This document shows, piece after piece, positions 55,294 to 63,878 of a stretch of 64,000 bases of DNA. Source of the DNA: Lachnospiraceae bacterium. GTDB lineage: Bacteria > Bacillota > Clostridia > Lachnospirales > Lachnospiraceae. A program made the position numbers and the translations under genes. The notes beneath the pieces were generated by a model. That model made no database searches. It saw only the letters and a program-made list of their open reading frames with translations, and was not told where the DNA came from. The stretch spans positions 51,257 through 115,256 of the forward strand of contig SVEC01000007.1 of assembly GCA_015057555.1 (NCBI GenBank), written 5' to 3'. Position 1 is the stretch's first letter. Each line of letters begins with the position of its first letter.

Positions 55294-57696
55294 ATGAGAG
55301 AGATATTAACTGTAATAAAGGGTAATTTTAGAAAGAATAAGGGCTCATTTATAAGTGTTGCTATTCTTATGTTTGTGGTATCTGTTGCGCTAACTACTGC
55401 ATTTTCTGTAATTATTAATACCAACAAAAGAGATGAAGAACAGATGGATGCCAGTGGATTGGGAAATATTATGGCTGCTATAGATTATCAATATAAAAAT
55501 CAGCCCATGGATGAGTACTATGCATTCTGTGATGAATTAGCAAGTAAAATGCTTGCTGTGGATGGTGTGGAAAGAATAGACCAAATTCCCACAGTTGTGA
55601 TGGATATCGTGGATGTTAATGGAGAGGATGGAAATGGCTCTATATTTGTTTATGATTATAAAAGTGAGTATCTAACATATAACATTTATGATGAAAATGA
55701 TAAGTTATTAGAAGACTTTAAACTTAATGAGGGAGAAATAATAGTTCCTGTAAGCTATAAAAGTCTTTATAATACTGAAATTGGTGATAAGGTAACTTTA
55801 AACCTGGTCACATGGAAGGATCAGGAACAGGAAATACAATATACATATAAGATAGCAGCTTATATGGAGGATCCGTACATGGGATCTTCTGTAATGGGAA
55901 TAAAGACATTACTTCTTTGTGAGGATGATATAGCAAGCCTTTGCGAGAAGGATTTTACTAAGGAAGGTAATTCCTTTGTATTTAGTGTTCATAAAAGCAA
56001 AGAATCTGCCCTTACTGACGCAGAACTTGAGGCTAACCTTAATCGTGAGACCTCCTATGCAGGCTATACGTGGATTACTTTAACCAAAGCGCAAGCCTAT
56101 AATTATATGACCATGATTACAAATATTTTTGCAGGAATACTAGTAGCTTTCATTGTTATGCTGGTTGTGGCAACTATAATTGTCTTAGGACATAATATAA
56201 GCAGTAGTATAGAGCATGATTTTGTAAATCTTGGGATATTAAAGGCTGTTGGTATGAGTAATAATAAGCTTAGATTCTCTATTATGCTTGGTTATCTATT
56301 TGCAGGACTTGTAGGTGCAAATATTGGTGTTCCGATATCTATACCATTTATAGCAGCCATAAATAAGATAATAAGACCTGTTATAGGACTATATCCTGAA
56401 AGCACACCTGCCTTATTTGAGACAATTATCTCACTTGTTGCAATATTCGTAATAATTACAATATTTATAGCCATAAAGCTAATTAAGATATCTAGAATAA
56501 CACCTGTATCGGCTATAAATGGAGGTAGAAAGGACGTACATTTTTCAAGCCTATTTAAGCTTCCAATATCTAAGAAGGCACTTGGTACATCTCTTGCTTA
56601 TAGACAGCTAATATCAGGAAAGAAGCAGTACATAGGAGCAATTATAATTACAGCTATACTTACGCTTTTTATGGTTATGATAAGCGATATGTGCATTTAT
56701 TTTAGCGATGACGATAAAATAAATGATATGTTTGCTCCGGTAGAGTATGATATGTACACATATGCTACTTCTGATGAGGAGTGGGAAGAAAAGCTTGCTG
56801 ATGTTGAGTCAATTATTGGAAAATATACTGATTACAGAAAGTTTTTTTATAGCTCTAGATATGTATTATTAAATGATACGCAAATTTGGTGTGGTATAAA
56901 TAGTGAGCCTGATTATGTAAAATCAGTATATGAAGGTAGAACTTGTACTTATGATAATGAAATTGTTATAACTGAATATATGACTGAAAACTATGGAATC
57001 AAGCTAGGAGATGAGGTTACTATAAGCTTAGATGGCAAATCCGCTGACTACATAGTATCAGGCTATTATCAGTGTACTAATGATGTAGGTAAAAATATTA
57101 CTATGTCCTTGGAGGGTTACTATAGATTAGTTGGTGAGCCTGAAGAGGGTACTAGATTAGGTTGTGTATATGATTTAGAGGATGATGATCTTGCTGATGA
57201 GATATATGAGGAAATAACTGAAAAATATTCAGAAGAAGAGGTATATTTTGGATATGATACAGATTTTTCTGGTGATGATTCTATAATTCTTGCTTTATAT
57301 GGTGTAACAATATTGATTTACGTCTTATCAGGAATATTTGTAGCAATTACAGTAGTTCTTGTTTGCTCTAAGATTTTCGCCAAGGAGAAGCAGAATTACG
57401 GAATATATAAGGCTATGGGCTTTACATCAGCCAAGCTTAGAAGACAGTTTGCTGTAAGATTCGTAATATGTGCCTTTATTGGTGCAACCATAGGAATTAT
57501 ATGTACCTTGTTATTCTCAAATGCACTGCTAAGTGGAATACTTAAGATGTTTGGAATGTATAATTTTACCTCATCTCTTAATGTGGTGGCAGCTATTGTA
57601 CCAGTTGTATTTATGTCACTAGTATATTATATATTCTCTTATGGAGTATCAAGAAAGATGAAGAGGGTTACACCGAGAGTTCTTATAACTGAATAA
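55294..57696 (+). CDS. FtsX-family ABC permease with two FtsX modules
   Basis: This 800-aa membrane protein has eight predicted helices in a duplicated FtsX layout. The first module has a helix at about 22-40, a large external domain and three helices near 275-400. The second has a helix near 448-470, a second external domain and three helices near 672-790. It fits MacB-type or lantibiotic/bacitracin-type transporters that extrude or sense peptides rather than LolCE. GGGCGGTGG precedes the ATG. A strong terminator follows, so ATPase plus permease form the whole operon. Confidence 0.92.
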   Translation: MREILTVIKGNFRKNKGSFISVAILMFVVSVALTTAFSVIINTNKRDEEQMDASGLGNIMAAIDYQYKNQPMDEYYAFCDELASKMLAVDGVERIDQIPTVVMDIVDVNGEDGNGSIFVYDYKSEYLTYNIYDENDKLLEDFKLNEGEIIVPVSYKSLYNTEIGDKVTLNLVTWKDQEQEIQYTYKIAAYMEDPYMGSSVMGIKTLLLCEDDIASLCEKDFTKEGNSFVFSVHKSKESALTDAELEANLNRETSYAGYTWITLTKAQAYNYMTMITNIFAGILVAFIVMLVVATIIVLGHNISSSIEHDFVNLGILKAVGMSNNKLRFSIMLGYLFAGLVGANIGVPISIPFIAAINKIIRPVIGLYPESTPALFETIISLVAIFVIITIFIAIKLIKISRITPVSAINGGRKDVHFSSLFKLPISKKALGTSLAYRQLISGKKQYIGAIIITAILTLFMVMISDMCIYFSDDDKINDMFAPVEYDMYTYATSDEEWEEKLADVESIIGKYTDYRKFFYSSRYVLLNDTQIWCGINSEPDYVKSVYEGRTCTYDNEIVITEYMTENYGIKLGDEVTISLDGKSADYIVSGYYQCTNDVGKNITMSLEGYYRLVGEPEEGTRLGCVYDLEDDDLADEIYEEITEKYSEEEVYFGYDTDFSGDDSIILALYGVTILIYVLSGIFVAITVVLVCSKIFAKEKQNYGIYKAMGFTSAKLRRQFAVRFVICAFIGATIGIICTLLFSNALLSGILKMFGMYNFTSSLNVVAAIVPVVFMSLVYYIFSYGVSRKMKRVTPRVLITE

Positions 57697-57701
57697 TAAA
57701 T

Positions 57702-57742
57702 AAAAAAGATGAATTGATATTATGCGCAATTCATCTTTTTTT
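57702..57742. terminator. Bidirectional terminator between the ABC permease and the cysteine-rich gene
   Basis: AAAAAAGATGAATTG (57702-57716) and CAATTCATCTTTTTT (57727-57741) form a perfect 15-bp stem with a ten-base loop and A/T tracts on both sides, serving convergent genes. Confidence 0.9.
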
Positions 57743-57753
57743 AAAATATTGCA

Positions 57754-57966
57754 TTAATTTCCTCCAGGACCGTCCTGTCTAGGTCTTGTAGATTCTGGAA
57801 GAGGTTCTGGAAGAGGTTCTTCGTTAAAATTCTGGTTTTTGCAGTTTTTGGAACAGTTCTTAGCGCAGTTAGAGCAAGAGTTGTTTGTATTGCTAGCAGA
57901 ATCTCTAGGTAAGTCTACCTTAGGTATGTTGTCATCGTCATAAACATTTTTGCTTTTATCAGACAT
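57754..57966 (-). CDS. Small cysteine-rich protein of unknown function
   Basis: This 70-aa product begins MSDKSKNVYDDDNIPKVDLP. A central cluster CSNCAKNCSKNC (C-x2-C-x3-C-x3-C) is followed by a proline-rich tail (EEPLPEPLPEST) ending in GPGGN. Four spaced cysteines suggest metal binding or disulfides; the N-terminus has no signal peptide. AAGGTGG lies seven bases before the ATG, but this site forms the right arm of a 15-bp hairpin, so translation may be controlled. An in-frame ATG 18 bases upstream (57984) lies in the hairpin and is less likely. It lies 66 bases after pta on the same strand and ends at the shared terminator. Confidence 0.7.
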   Translation of the reverse strand: MSDKSKNVYDDDNIPKVDLPRDSASNTNNSCSNCAKNCSKNCKNQNFNEEPLPEPLPESTRPRQDGPGGN

Positions 57967-57972
57967 AATAAT

Positions 57973-58013
57973 ACCACCTTTCAAATATATAAGATTAGTA
58001 TTTGAAGGGTGGT
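57973..58013 (-). promoter_or_regulatory. Hairpin sequestering the ribosome binding site of the cysteine-rich gene
   Basis: On the minus strand ACCACCCTTCAAATA (58013-57999) pairs with TATTTGAAAGGTGGT (57987-57973), 14 of 15 bases, around an 11-base loop. The right arm contains the AAGGTGG ribosome binding site. There is no T-run after it, so it is not a simple terminator of pta. Confidence 0.65.
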
Positions 58014-58031
58014 GTTATTTTATGCATATTT

Positions 58032-59033
58032 TTAATCTTTATTAGTAGCAAATGCTGCAGTAATAATTGCCATAGAGTAAACCTCTGCAGCTGTACATCC
58101 TCTGGATAAATCATTAATAGGTGAGTTAAGTCCAAGAAGGATAGGACCGTAGGCCTCGAAGTTACCCATTCTCTGAGCAATCTTGTATCCAATATTACCT
58201 GCGCTTATGTCAGGGAATATGAAGGTGTTAGCGTGTCCAGCAACAGGTGAGTTAGGATGTTTTTTCTTAGCGACTGAAGGTGAAACTGCCGCATCAAACT
58301 GCATCTCGCCGTCAATCGGAATGTGTGGGTTACGTTTCTTTGTCTTATCTGCAGCGTTTCTCATCTTATCAACAGCTGGACCAGAACCAGAACCATTTGT
58401 GGAGTAGCTTAAGAATGCTACACATGGTTCAATTCCGAAGACTTTAGCACATTCGATTGTTCCTTCTGCTATTTCTACTAATTCGTCTTCATTAGGATTA
58501 ATGTTAATTCCACAATCGCCCATAGCAAGAACTACGTTTTGTCCTGTAGCACCTGGACGTACTAATATAAAACAGGATGAAACGATAGAATTACCTGGCT
58601 TTGTTTTAATTAATTGTAATGCTGGTCTTACAGTGTCAGCAGTAGAATATGTAGCACCGCCCAATAGACAGTCTGCAAGTCCCATCTTAACAAGCATAGT
58701 ACCAAAATAGTTATTTTCGCGAAGAACCTTGATTGCATCCTCTCTAGAAGCAATCTTTTCTTTTCTGATTTCCATAAATAGGTCAACCATTTCGTCGAAT
58801 TTATCAAATTCGTAAGGAGATATGATATTTGCTCCACGAATATTAAATCCACATTCCTCAGCACATTCATATATTTCATCAGGATCACCTATAAGAACAG
58901 GATTAATGAAATTACTTGCAAGAAGTCTTGATGAGGCTTCTAATATACGAGCATCTGTACCCTCAGTAAACACTATAGTCTTAGGTTCTTTTTTTAATTT
59001 TTGAATCATCTGACCAAAACCAAAACTTGACAT
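58032..59033 (-). CDS. pta: Phosphate acetyltransferase
   Basis: The enzyme converts acetyl-CoA and phosphate to acetyl phosphate and CoA in acetate fermentation. The 333-aa protein is the short Pta type. TEGTDARILEASSRLL opens the N-terminal domain, VLAMGDCGININPNEDELVEIA is a core segment, and DGEMQFDAAVSPSVAKKKHPNSPVAGHANTFIFPDISAGNIGYK is characteristic of the second half. The ATG at 59033 has GGAG six bases upstream; the frame extends to a TTG at 59045 without need. ackA is not adjacent, which is unusual because pta and ackA are commonly paired. Confidence 0.95.
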   Translation of the reverse strand: MSSFGFGQMIQKLKKEPKTIVFTEGTDARILEASSRLLASNFINPVLIGDPDEIYECAEECGFNIRGANIISPYEFDKFDEMVDLFMEIRKEKIASREDAIKVLRENNYFGTMLVKMGLADCLLGGATYSTADTVRPALQLIKTKPGNSIVSSCFILVRPGATGQNVVLAMGDCGININPNEDELVEIAEGTIECAKVFGIEPCVAFLSYSTNGSGSGPAVDKMRNAADKTKKRNPHIPIDGEMQFDAAVSPSVAKKKHPNSPVAGHANTFIFPDISAGNIGYKIAQRMGNFEAYGPILLGLNSPINDLSRGCTAAEVYSMAIITAAFATNKD

Positions 59034-59074
59034 AACCTTCTCCAATCTGTATAAATATAATCTTCTATTTGAGA

Positions 59075-59161
59075 ATTATATCATAATCTTGCACTTAAAT
59101 ACAGAGAAAATGTTAAAATCTTTGCCTGAAAATTGTATTTTTTTAAGTGCAAAAATATAGT
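59075..59161. promoter_or_regulatory. Divergent pta/TPR promoters sharing an 11-bp motif
   Basis: TTTAAGTGCAA occurs at 59142-59152 on the plus strand and, inverted, at 59089-59099. Each copy lies just upstream of a -10: on the plus strand TTGTAT-N17-TATAGT (59133-59161), and on the minus strand TGATATAAT, an extended -10 whose TATAAT reads 59080-59075. A common regulator binding both sites is possible. Confidence 0.5.
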
Positions 59162-59221
59162 AAACTACTAAATATTATGTTAATATTTTTATCTAGTGTT
59201 TATGAAAGGATGGTATTGGGG

Positions 59222-62119
59222 ATGAACATATGGACAATTCTTGGTATAGAAAAGACTAAGGATAAGGATAAAATTAAAGCAGCGTATAGGGGAAAGCTTG
59301 TAGGAGTTAATCCAGAGGATAATCAGGAAGGTTTTATGGCTTTAAGAAAGGCCTATGAAGAAGCTATGTATGAGGCAGATATGGATGATGAGGATAATGC
59401 TGATGTACCTAAGAAGGATTCCTTAGAATATGAGCTCCAAGAGCTTTACAATGATTTTGAAAGAAGAATTAATCCAGAGGAATGGAAGAAAATATTTGAT
59501 AGAGATGAATTTATATCTCTTGATACTGCTCAGGAATATAGAGATAAGGTTTTAGTATTTCTTATGGATTACAGCTTGGTTCCACAGCAGGTGTATATAC
59601 TTGTATCTGAATTCTTTAATGTAGTAGAGTTGAAGGATGAGCTATGTGAGAGATTTCCTGTAGGATTTATTAATCATATAATTGATAATGCAAAGTATAG
59701 AGATCCTATAAGTTACTATTTGTTTGATGGTGATTATGCTGAAATTGACAAATATATTGACATTTACTATGGCTTGGATCATGCCATAAGAATTAGAAAT
59801 GTGGAGGAGCAGGCTAGACTTATTGGAGAGCTTGAGGCCATTGATTTATACCATCCTTATCTTGAAATATGCAAACTCCGTCACGAGATACATAAGATGA
59901 ATCAGACAGTGGAAACAAATGAGGAAAGATATGAGAAGTATAAGGACCAGCTTAAACAGCTTCAGATAAATGGAGTGGAAATTCTAAATGAGGTACCAGA
60001 GGATGATTACTATGTTCTTATGTTCTGTGGAGATATCGCTCTTATAAACAATGATTTAGAGTCTACAGAGATTTATTATAATAAATTGATTGAACTCGAA
60101 CCTGAAAATAATTCCCTTAAAAATAGACTTGGAGACTTGTACTGTGCTAAGGGAGAGTACGAGGCTGCTAGAGATTTGTTTATGAAGCTTCTGGATATTA
60201 ATCAATATGATGAAGGTGCCAGATATGGATTAGTTAGAGCAAATAATGGTCTAATTGAAAAATATCTAGTGCAGATAGAGGAAGAGCCGGAAAATGAAAA
60301 ACTAAAGTATGAATTGGTATGGTGTTATTATAGAAATGGTATGTTTGACAAGTGTGTGGATTATTTAAACACATTTGAACCTACTACTATATATAATAAG
60401 TGCGTCTATTATGACTTGCTAGGACGTAATTATATGTATGTCAAGGAATTTGATAAAGCATTAGAGAGCTTATTTGCATGGAGAGATACTATATTAGAGA
60501 TTTCAGAGGATGATGAATCAGAGGAGGGTGTTAAGAATAGAAATAGATACCACTATGTTAATTATTACATAGGTGAATGCTATATAAGTCTTAAGAATTA
60601 TGATGAAGCCAGAAAATATCTGCAAATTGCTACGGAAAAGAAGCATGAATTCATCGAATATGCTTATGATGCACTTGCTAAGCTGGAATACGAGACAGGT
60701 AATTATGATGATTGCTTAAAGCTATGTGATAATCTTTATGAATCAAGTATTGCATATGATGCATATATGTATACTGCTAAGTGCTTTTACCAGCTTGATG
60801 AGTATGGTAATTCAATCGATGCTTGTGAGATGTGTATTAGGATTCAACCTAGCTTCTATGACCCATATGTACTTATGCTTAGGATGTATTGGGAATGTGA
60901 AGAGTATGACCATTTGCAAAGAGTGATTAATCGTTTTGATGAGTTGAGTTATCCTAATGATGATGTTGATTACTACAAAGCAAGGATAGCTATGAGAAAT
61001 GGAGATAATGAGGAAGCTATAGAATTGTTTATGGGTATTCTTGAAAGAAAGGGGACACCTCAACAGTCTATAGAGGATGAGTATGATTATTTAAACGTAT
61101 ACACATTGATAGCTACCTGTTATGAAAGATTAAATCAGGAGGAGAAGGCACTTACATATCTTGAAATGGGTCTTGAGGCAGAACCGGATGATAAATTTTT
61201 CCTTAATAGAATAGCGAATGTATGTCATGTGCTAGGAGATTTTGAAAGAAGTATACAGTGCTGTGATAGGATTCTTGAAACAACTGAGGACGAGGCATAT
61301 AAGAAGAGGGCTTATGATTCTAAGGCTGCAGCTTTGGCTTGTCTTAAAAGATTCCAGGAAGCTAAGAAGGTATGTGAAGTAAATGCAGAAGAATTTGGAC
61401 TTTCAAGATGGTTTGCTGTTGATTATGGTGAGCTATTGGTTAGAATGAATGACTTAGATGGTGCTGTTAGGGTTATGGAGGAAGCCATTGCTCAGACAGA
61501 AGAGGAAAATGATAATATAAAGTTCCTGCTTGGGAATCTTTGCTGCTTCTATGGTAATGAGGGATATGTGGACAAGGCATACGAGGTGTTCGAAAGAGGA
61601 GCCAAGCTAAATCCTGATGATTATCAGCTATATCGCTCTATGGGATTTGTATTCCTTGACCATGGAAGATATGAGGATGCTTATAAGCTTCTTAAGAAAG
61701 CCTTTGAGATTGATACAGAAAGAAATTCATATAATTGTGGTCTTATATTACAGGCTGTTAGACACTTTGATGATATCAATAAGCCGGAATATAGGCAGTA
61801 CTTTGAGGTTGCGGAGGAACAATTTAAAGAAATAAAAAGTGGCTATGCTCATATTAAGTATTCTGAGTATTTATGGGCTACAGGAAGATTTGAAGAGGCC
61901 ATAGAATCCTGTCAAAAGGCTTTAAATAGAAAGCGCTCAAATGATACATATTTTGAAGGACCAGAGGATGTATGGCATGAGCTTGGAGTTGTGTATTTCA
62001 ATATGGGAGATTATGCAAAGTCTAAGGAATGCTATGAAAAGGCACAGGAAATATTTGGTCACAATCAGCTTTTTATTGATGCTATAGCTGAATGTGAGAG
62101 AATGTTGGAACAGAAGTAA
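59222..62119 (+). CDS. J-like domain plus tetratricopeptide-repeat protein
   Basis: This 965-aa cytoplasmic protein has residues 1-50 resembling a DnaJ J-domain (MNIWTILGIEKTKDKDKIKAAYRG...FMALRKAYEEAM), but the HPD tripeptide that stimulates DnaK is replaced by NPE at 30-32. The rest is helical, with about 14 or more TPR-like units from residue 270 to the end (NRLGDLYCAKGEYEAARDLF; RIANVCHVLGDFERSIQCCD; YFNMGDYAKSKECYEKA). It may scaffold protein complexes. The start is uncertain: the ATG at 59222 follows AAAGGA by 11 bases, and an in-frame ATG at 59210 overlaps that site. Confidence 0.8.
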   Translation: MNIWTILGIEKTKDKDKIKAAYRGKLVGVNPEDNQEGFMALRKAYEEAMYEADMDDEDNADVPKKDSLEYELQELYNDFERRINPEEWKKIFDRDEFISLDTAQEYRDKVLVFLMDYSLVPQQVYILVSEFFNVVELKDELCERFPVGFINHIIDNAKYRDPISYYLFDGDYAEIDKYIDIYYGLDHAIRIRNVEEQARLIGELEAIDLYHPYLEICKLRHEIHKMNQTVETNEERYEKYKDQLKQLQINGVEILNEVPEDDYYVLMFCGDIALINNDLESTEIYYNKLIELEPENNSLKNRLGDLYCAKGEYEAARDLFMKLLDINQYDEGARYGLVRANNGLIEKYLVQIEEEPENEKLKYELVWCYYRNGMFDKCVDYLNTFEPTTIYNKCVYYDLLGRNYMYVKEFDKALESLFAWRDTILEISEDDESEEGVKNRNRYHYVNYYIGECYISLKNYDEARKYLQIATEKKHEFIEYAYDALAKLEYETGNYDDCLKLCDNLYESSIAYDAYMYTAKCFYQLDEYGNSIDACEMCIRIQPSFYDPYVLMLRMYWECEEYDHLQRVINRFDELSYPNDDVDYYKARIAMRNGDNEEAIELFMGILERKGTPQQSIEDEYDYLNVYTLIATCYERLNQEEKALTYLEMGLEAEPDDKFFLNRIANVCHVLGDFERSIQCCDRILETTEDEAYKKRAYDSKAAALACLKRFQEAKKVCEVNAEEFGLSRWFAVDYGELLVRMNDLDGAVRVMEEAIAQTEEENDNIKFLLGNLCCFYGNEGYVDKAYEVFERGAKLNPDDYQLYRSMGFVFLDHGRYEDAYKLLKKAFEIDTERNSYNCGLILQAVRHFDDINKPEYRQYFEVAEEQFKEIKSGYAHIKYSEYLWATGRFEEAIESCQKALNRKRSNDTYFEGPEDVWHELGVVYFNMGDYAKSKECYEKAQEIFGHNQLFIDAIAECERMLEQK

Positions 62120-62120
62120 A

Positions 62121-62156
62121 AGCAATAAAAGGACGCGATATTTCGCGTCCTTTGCT
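62121..62156. terminator. Bidirectional terminator after the TPR gene
   Basis: AAAGGACGCG (62128-62137) pairs with CGCGTCCTTT (62144-62153), and the T/A-rich flanks serve the convergent minus-strand methyltransferase gene too. Confidence 0.8.
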
Positions 62157-62171
62157 TACTAAAATTATAAT

Positions 62172-63008
62172 TTATTTACATAACTCCCAGAAGGCAACTG
62201 CACTGGCTGCAGCAACATTAAGTGAGTCTACACCATGATACATAGGTATTTTCACTGTATAATCGCAGTCATCGATGGTGCATGAGGCAAGTCCGTCACC
62301 TTCTGTACCTAATACTATGGCAAGTTTCTTCTGCTCTTTTAGGATTGGGTCTGAGATACTAATGGAGTTGTCATCTAAAGCCATAGCAACGATTTTAAAG
62401 CCTTGTTCTTTTAGATTTTTAATTCCTTTTTCCGGCCAGAACCTAGAATTGTCGGTTGATTCATCACCTAAGAGGGTCCAAGGTATCTGGAATACCGTAC
62501 CCATACTTACTCTTATTGCACGTCTATATAGTGGGTTGCTGGAGCCTGGGGTTAGCAGTATACCATCTATGCCAAGTGCTGCAGCGCAGCGGAATATTGC
62601 ACCTACATTGGTAGGGTTCATAACATTTTCAAGTACAGCGATTCTTCTGGAATTAGAGCATACTTCAGTTACAGATAGAGGCTTAGGTCTTCTCATAGCA
62701 CATAGTGCTCCACGAGTTAGCTTAAAGCCTGTTAACTGGGTTAGAATATCAAACTCCGCTGTATATACTGGGATTTCTCCACATCTAATAATTATATCTT
62801 TGGCTTGTCCCCCTATATGAGCCTTCTCTAAGAGCAGGGAGATAGGCTCGCATCCAAAATCTAAGGCTCGTTCTATTACCTTAGGACTTTCGGCTATAAA
62901 AATTCCTTTGTTCGGTTCGTGTCTGTTTAATAATTGCCCCTCGGAAAGCCTTGCATAAATGTCAAGTTCAGGGGCATTAAAGTCTGTTATTTCTATTATA
63001 TTTGCCAT
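62172..63008 (-). CDS. SpoU/TrmH-family RNA 2'-O-methyltransferase
   Basis: This 278-aa member of the SPOUT class has an N-terminal substrate-binding region followed by the knotted catalytic domain. Motif 1 is ENVMNPTNVGAIFRCAAALGIDG, motif 2 is VLGTEGDGL and motif 3 is IPMYHGVDSLNVAAASAVAFWEL. It is distinct from the rlmB gene at 14.9 kb. The target nucleotide is not evident. GGAG precedes the ATG. It follows the ArAE-like gene by 20 bases on the same strand, so they share a transcript. Confidence 0.9.
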   Translation of the reverse strand: MANIIEITDFNAPELDIYARLSEGQLLNRHEPNKGIFIAESPKVIERALDFGCEPISLLLEKAHIGGQAKDIIIRCGEIPVYTAEFDILTQLTGFKLTRGALCAMRRPKPLSVTEVCSNSRRIAVLENVMNPTNVGAIFRCAAALGIDGILLTPGSSNPLYRRAIRVSMGTVFQIPWTLLGDESTDNSRFWPEKGIKNLKEQGFKIVAMALDDNSISISDPILKEQKKLAIVLGTEGDGLASCTIDDCDYTVKIPMYHGVDSLNVAAASAVAFWELCK

Positions 63009-63028
63009 TTGTATTTCTCCGATGCAAT

Positions 63029-63571
63029 TTAGTGTTTTGTTTTTCTTAGCTTTAATTTATATAATACATCTACTACCTTTTGTCTAGGTAAGAATTGGTT
63101 GACTAAAAGAGCAACAGTAACTCCAATAGCAGTATCTAGCATACGATTAAGAGAGTGAATTACATAGTGTTCCACAGGAGTATTGAATAATATTATACAT
63201 AATACCACACCACCAGGTGGAATGGCACCAAACATATTAAATACCTGGCTTATTAGAATAACGATTACCACACCTACGAATACAAATAGTAGCATTAGTG
63301 GGCTATTTTCTCCGTTAGGATAAAATATGATATAAATTGAAAAGAGAGCGATTCCAATTAATCCGCCAATTAAGGTTCCAAAGAAACGATTACCTCCAAG
63401 GAGCTTGGAGCTTTCCATATCATTACCTATACCAAATATTGCACCTATACAAGCAAAGGTAGGATTTCTGTCAAATGGAAGGTAAAGGAGTGCGCAAAGT
63501 GTTGCTGCCAGAGCGGTCTTTATGTTTCGCATGCCAATGTGGAACTTAGATCTCGATGGCTTATTGTCCAT
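63029..63571 (-). CDS. FUSC / aromatic acid exporter (ArAE)-like membrane protein
   Basis: This 180-aa protein has about five membrane helices, starting with GMRNIKTALAATLCALLYLPFDRNPTFACIGAIFGIG. The motif GNRFFGTLIGGLIGI is typical of the N-terminal membrane domain of the ArAE/YgaH-like (FUSC) family; the soluble C-terminal part is absent, as in short Firmicutes members. The ATG at 63571 follows AAAGGA by 12 bases, while the in-frame ATG at 63592 has no site. Its transport substrate, if any, is unknown. The 63593-63878 gap that follows carries the ppdK promoter. Confidence 0.8.
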   Translation of the reverse strand: MDNKPSRSKFHIGMRNIKTALAATLCALLYLPFDRNPTFACIGAIFGIGNDMESSKLLGGNRFFGTLIGGLIGIALFSIYIIFYPNGENSPLMLLFVFVGVVIVILISQVFNMFGAIPPGGVVLCIILFNTPVEHYVIHSLNRMLDTAIGVTVALLVNQFLPRQKVVDVLYKLKLRKTKH

Positions 63572-63778
63572 ATATTTTACAAATCCTTTCATTTATTTAG
63601 ATCAATGAAATTATAATACAATAATGAAAGGCGACACAAGAATAAAATTGTGGAAAATAGGTTTGCAATTATAAAGAAGTAGTAATGTTAATTTGATAGT
63701 AACCGTTTTCATAAAAATATTACAATAGATAAACATTTTTTTATTTAAATTTATGACAAATTTTTTGAAAAAAGTGGT

Positions 63779-63806
63779 TTTACATTCATATTTTATGTGT
63801 TATAAT
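63779..63806 (+). promoter_or_regulatory. Promoter of ppdK
   Basis: TTTACA (63779-63784) and TATAAT (63801-63806) are 16 bases apart, and TGT before the -10 makes it extended. The leader of about 65 bases contains GCTG/CAGC complements that might form a weak hairpin. Confidence 0.7.
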
Positions 63807-63878
63807 TGTTCACAGCGTGACGGTGGCAAGCCATAAGCTGCTGTTACTAATTATTAGATATCTAGGAGGTAATTTAAC

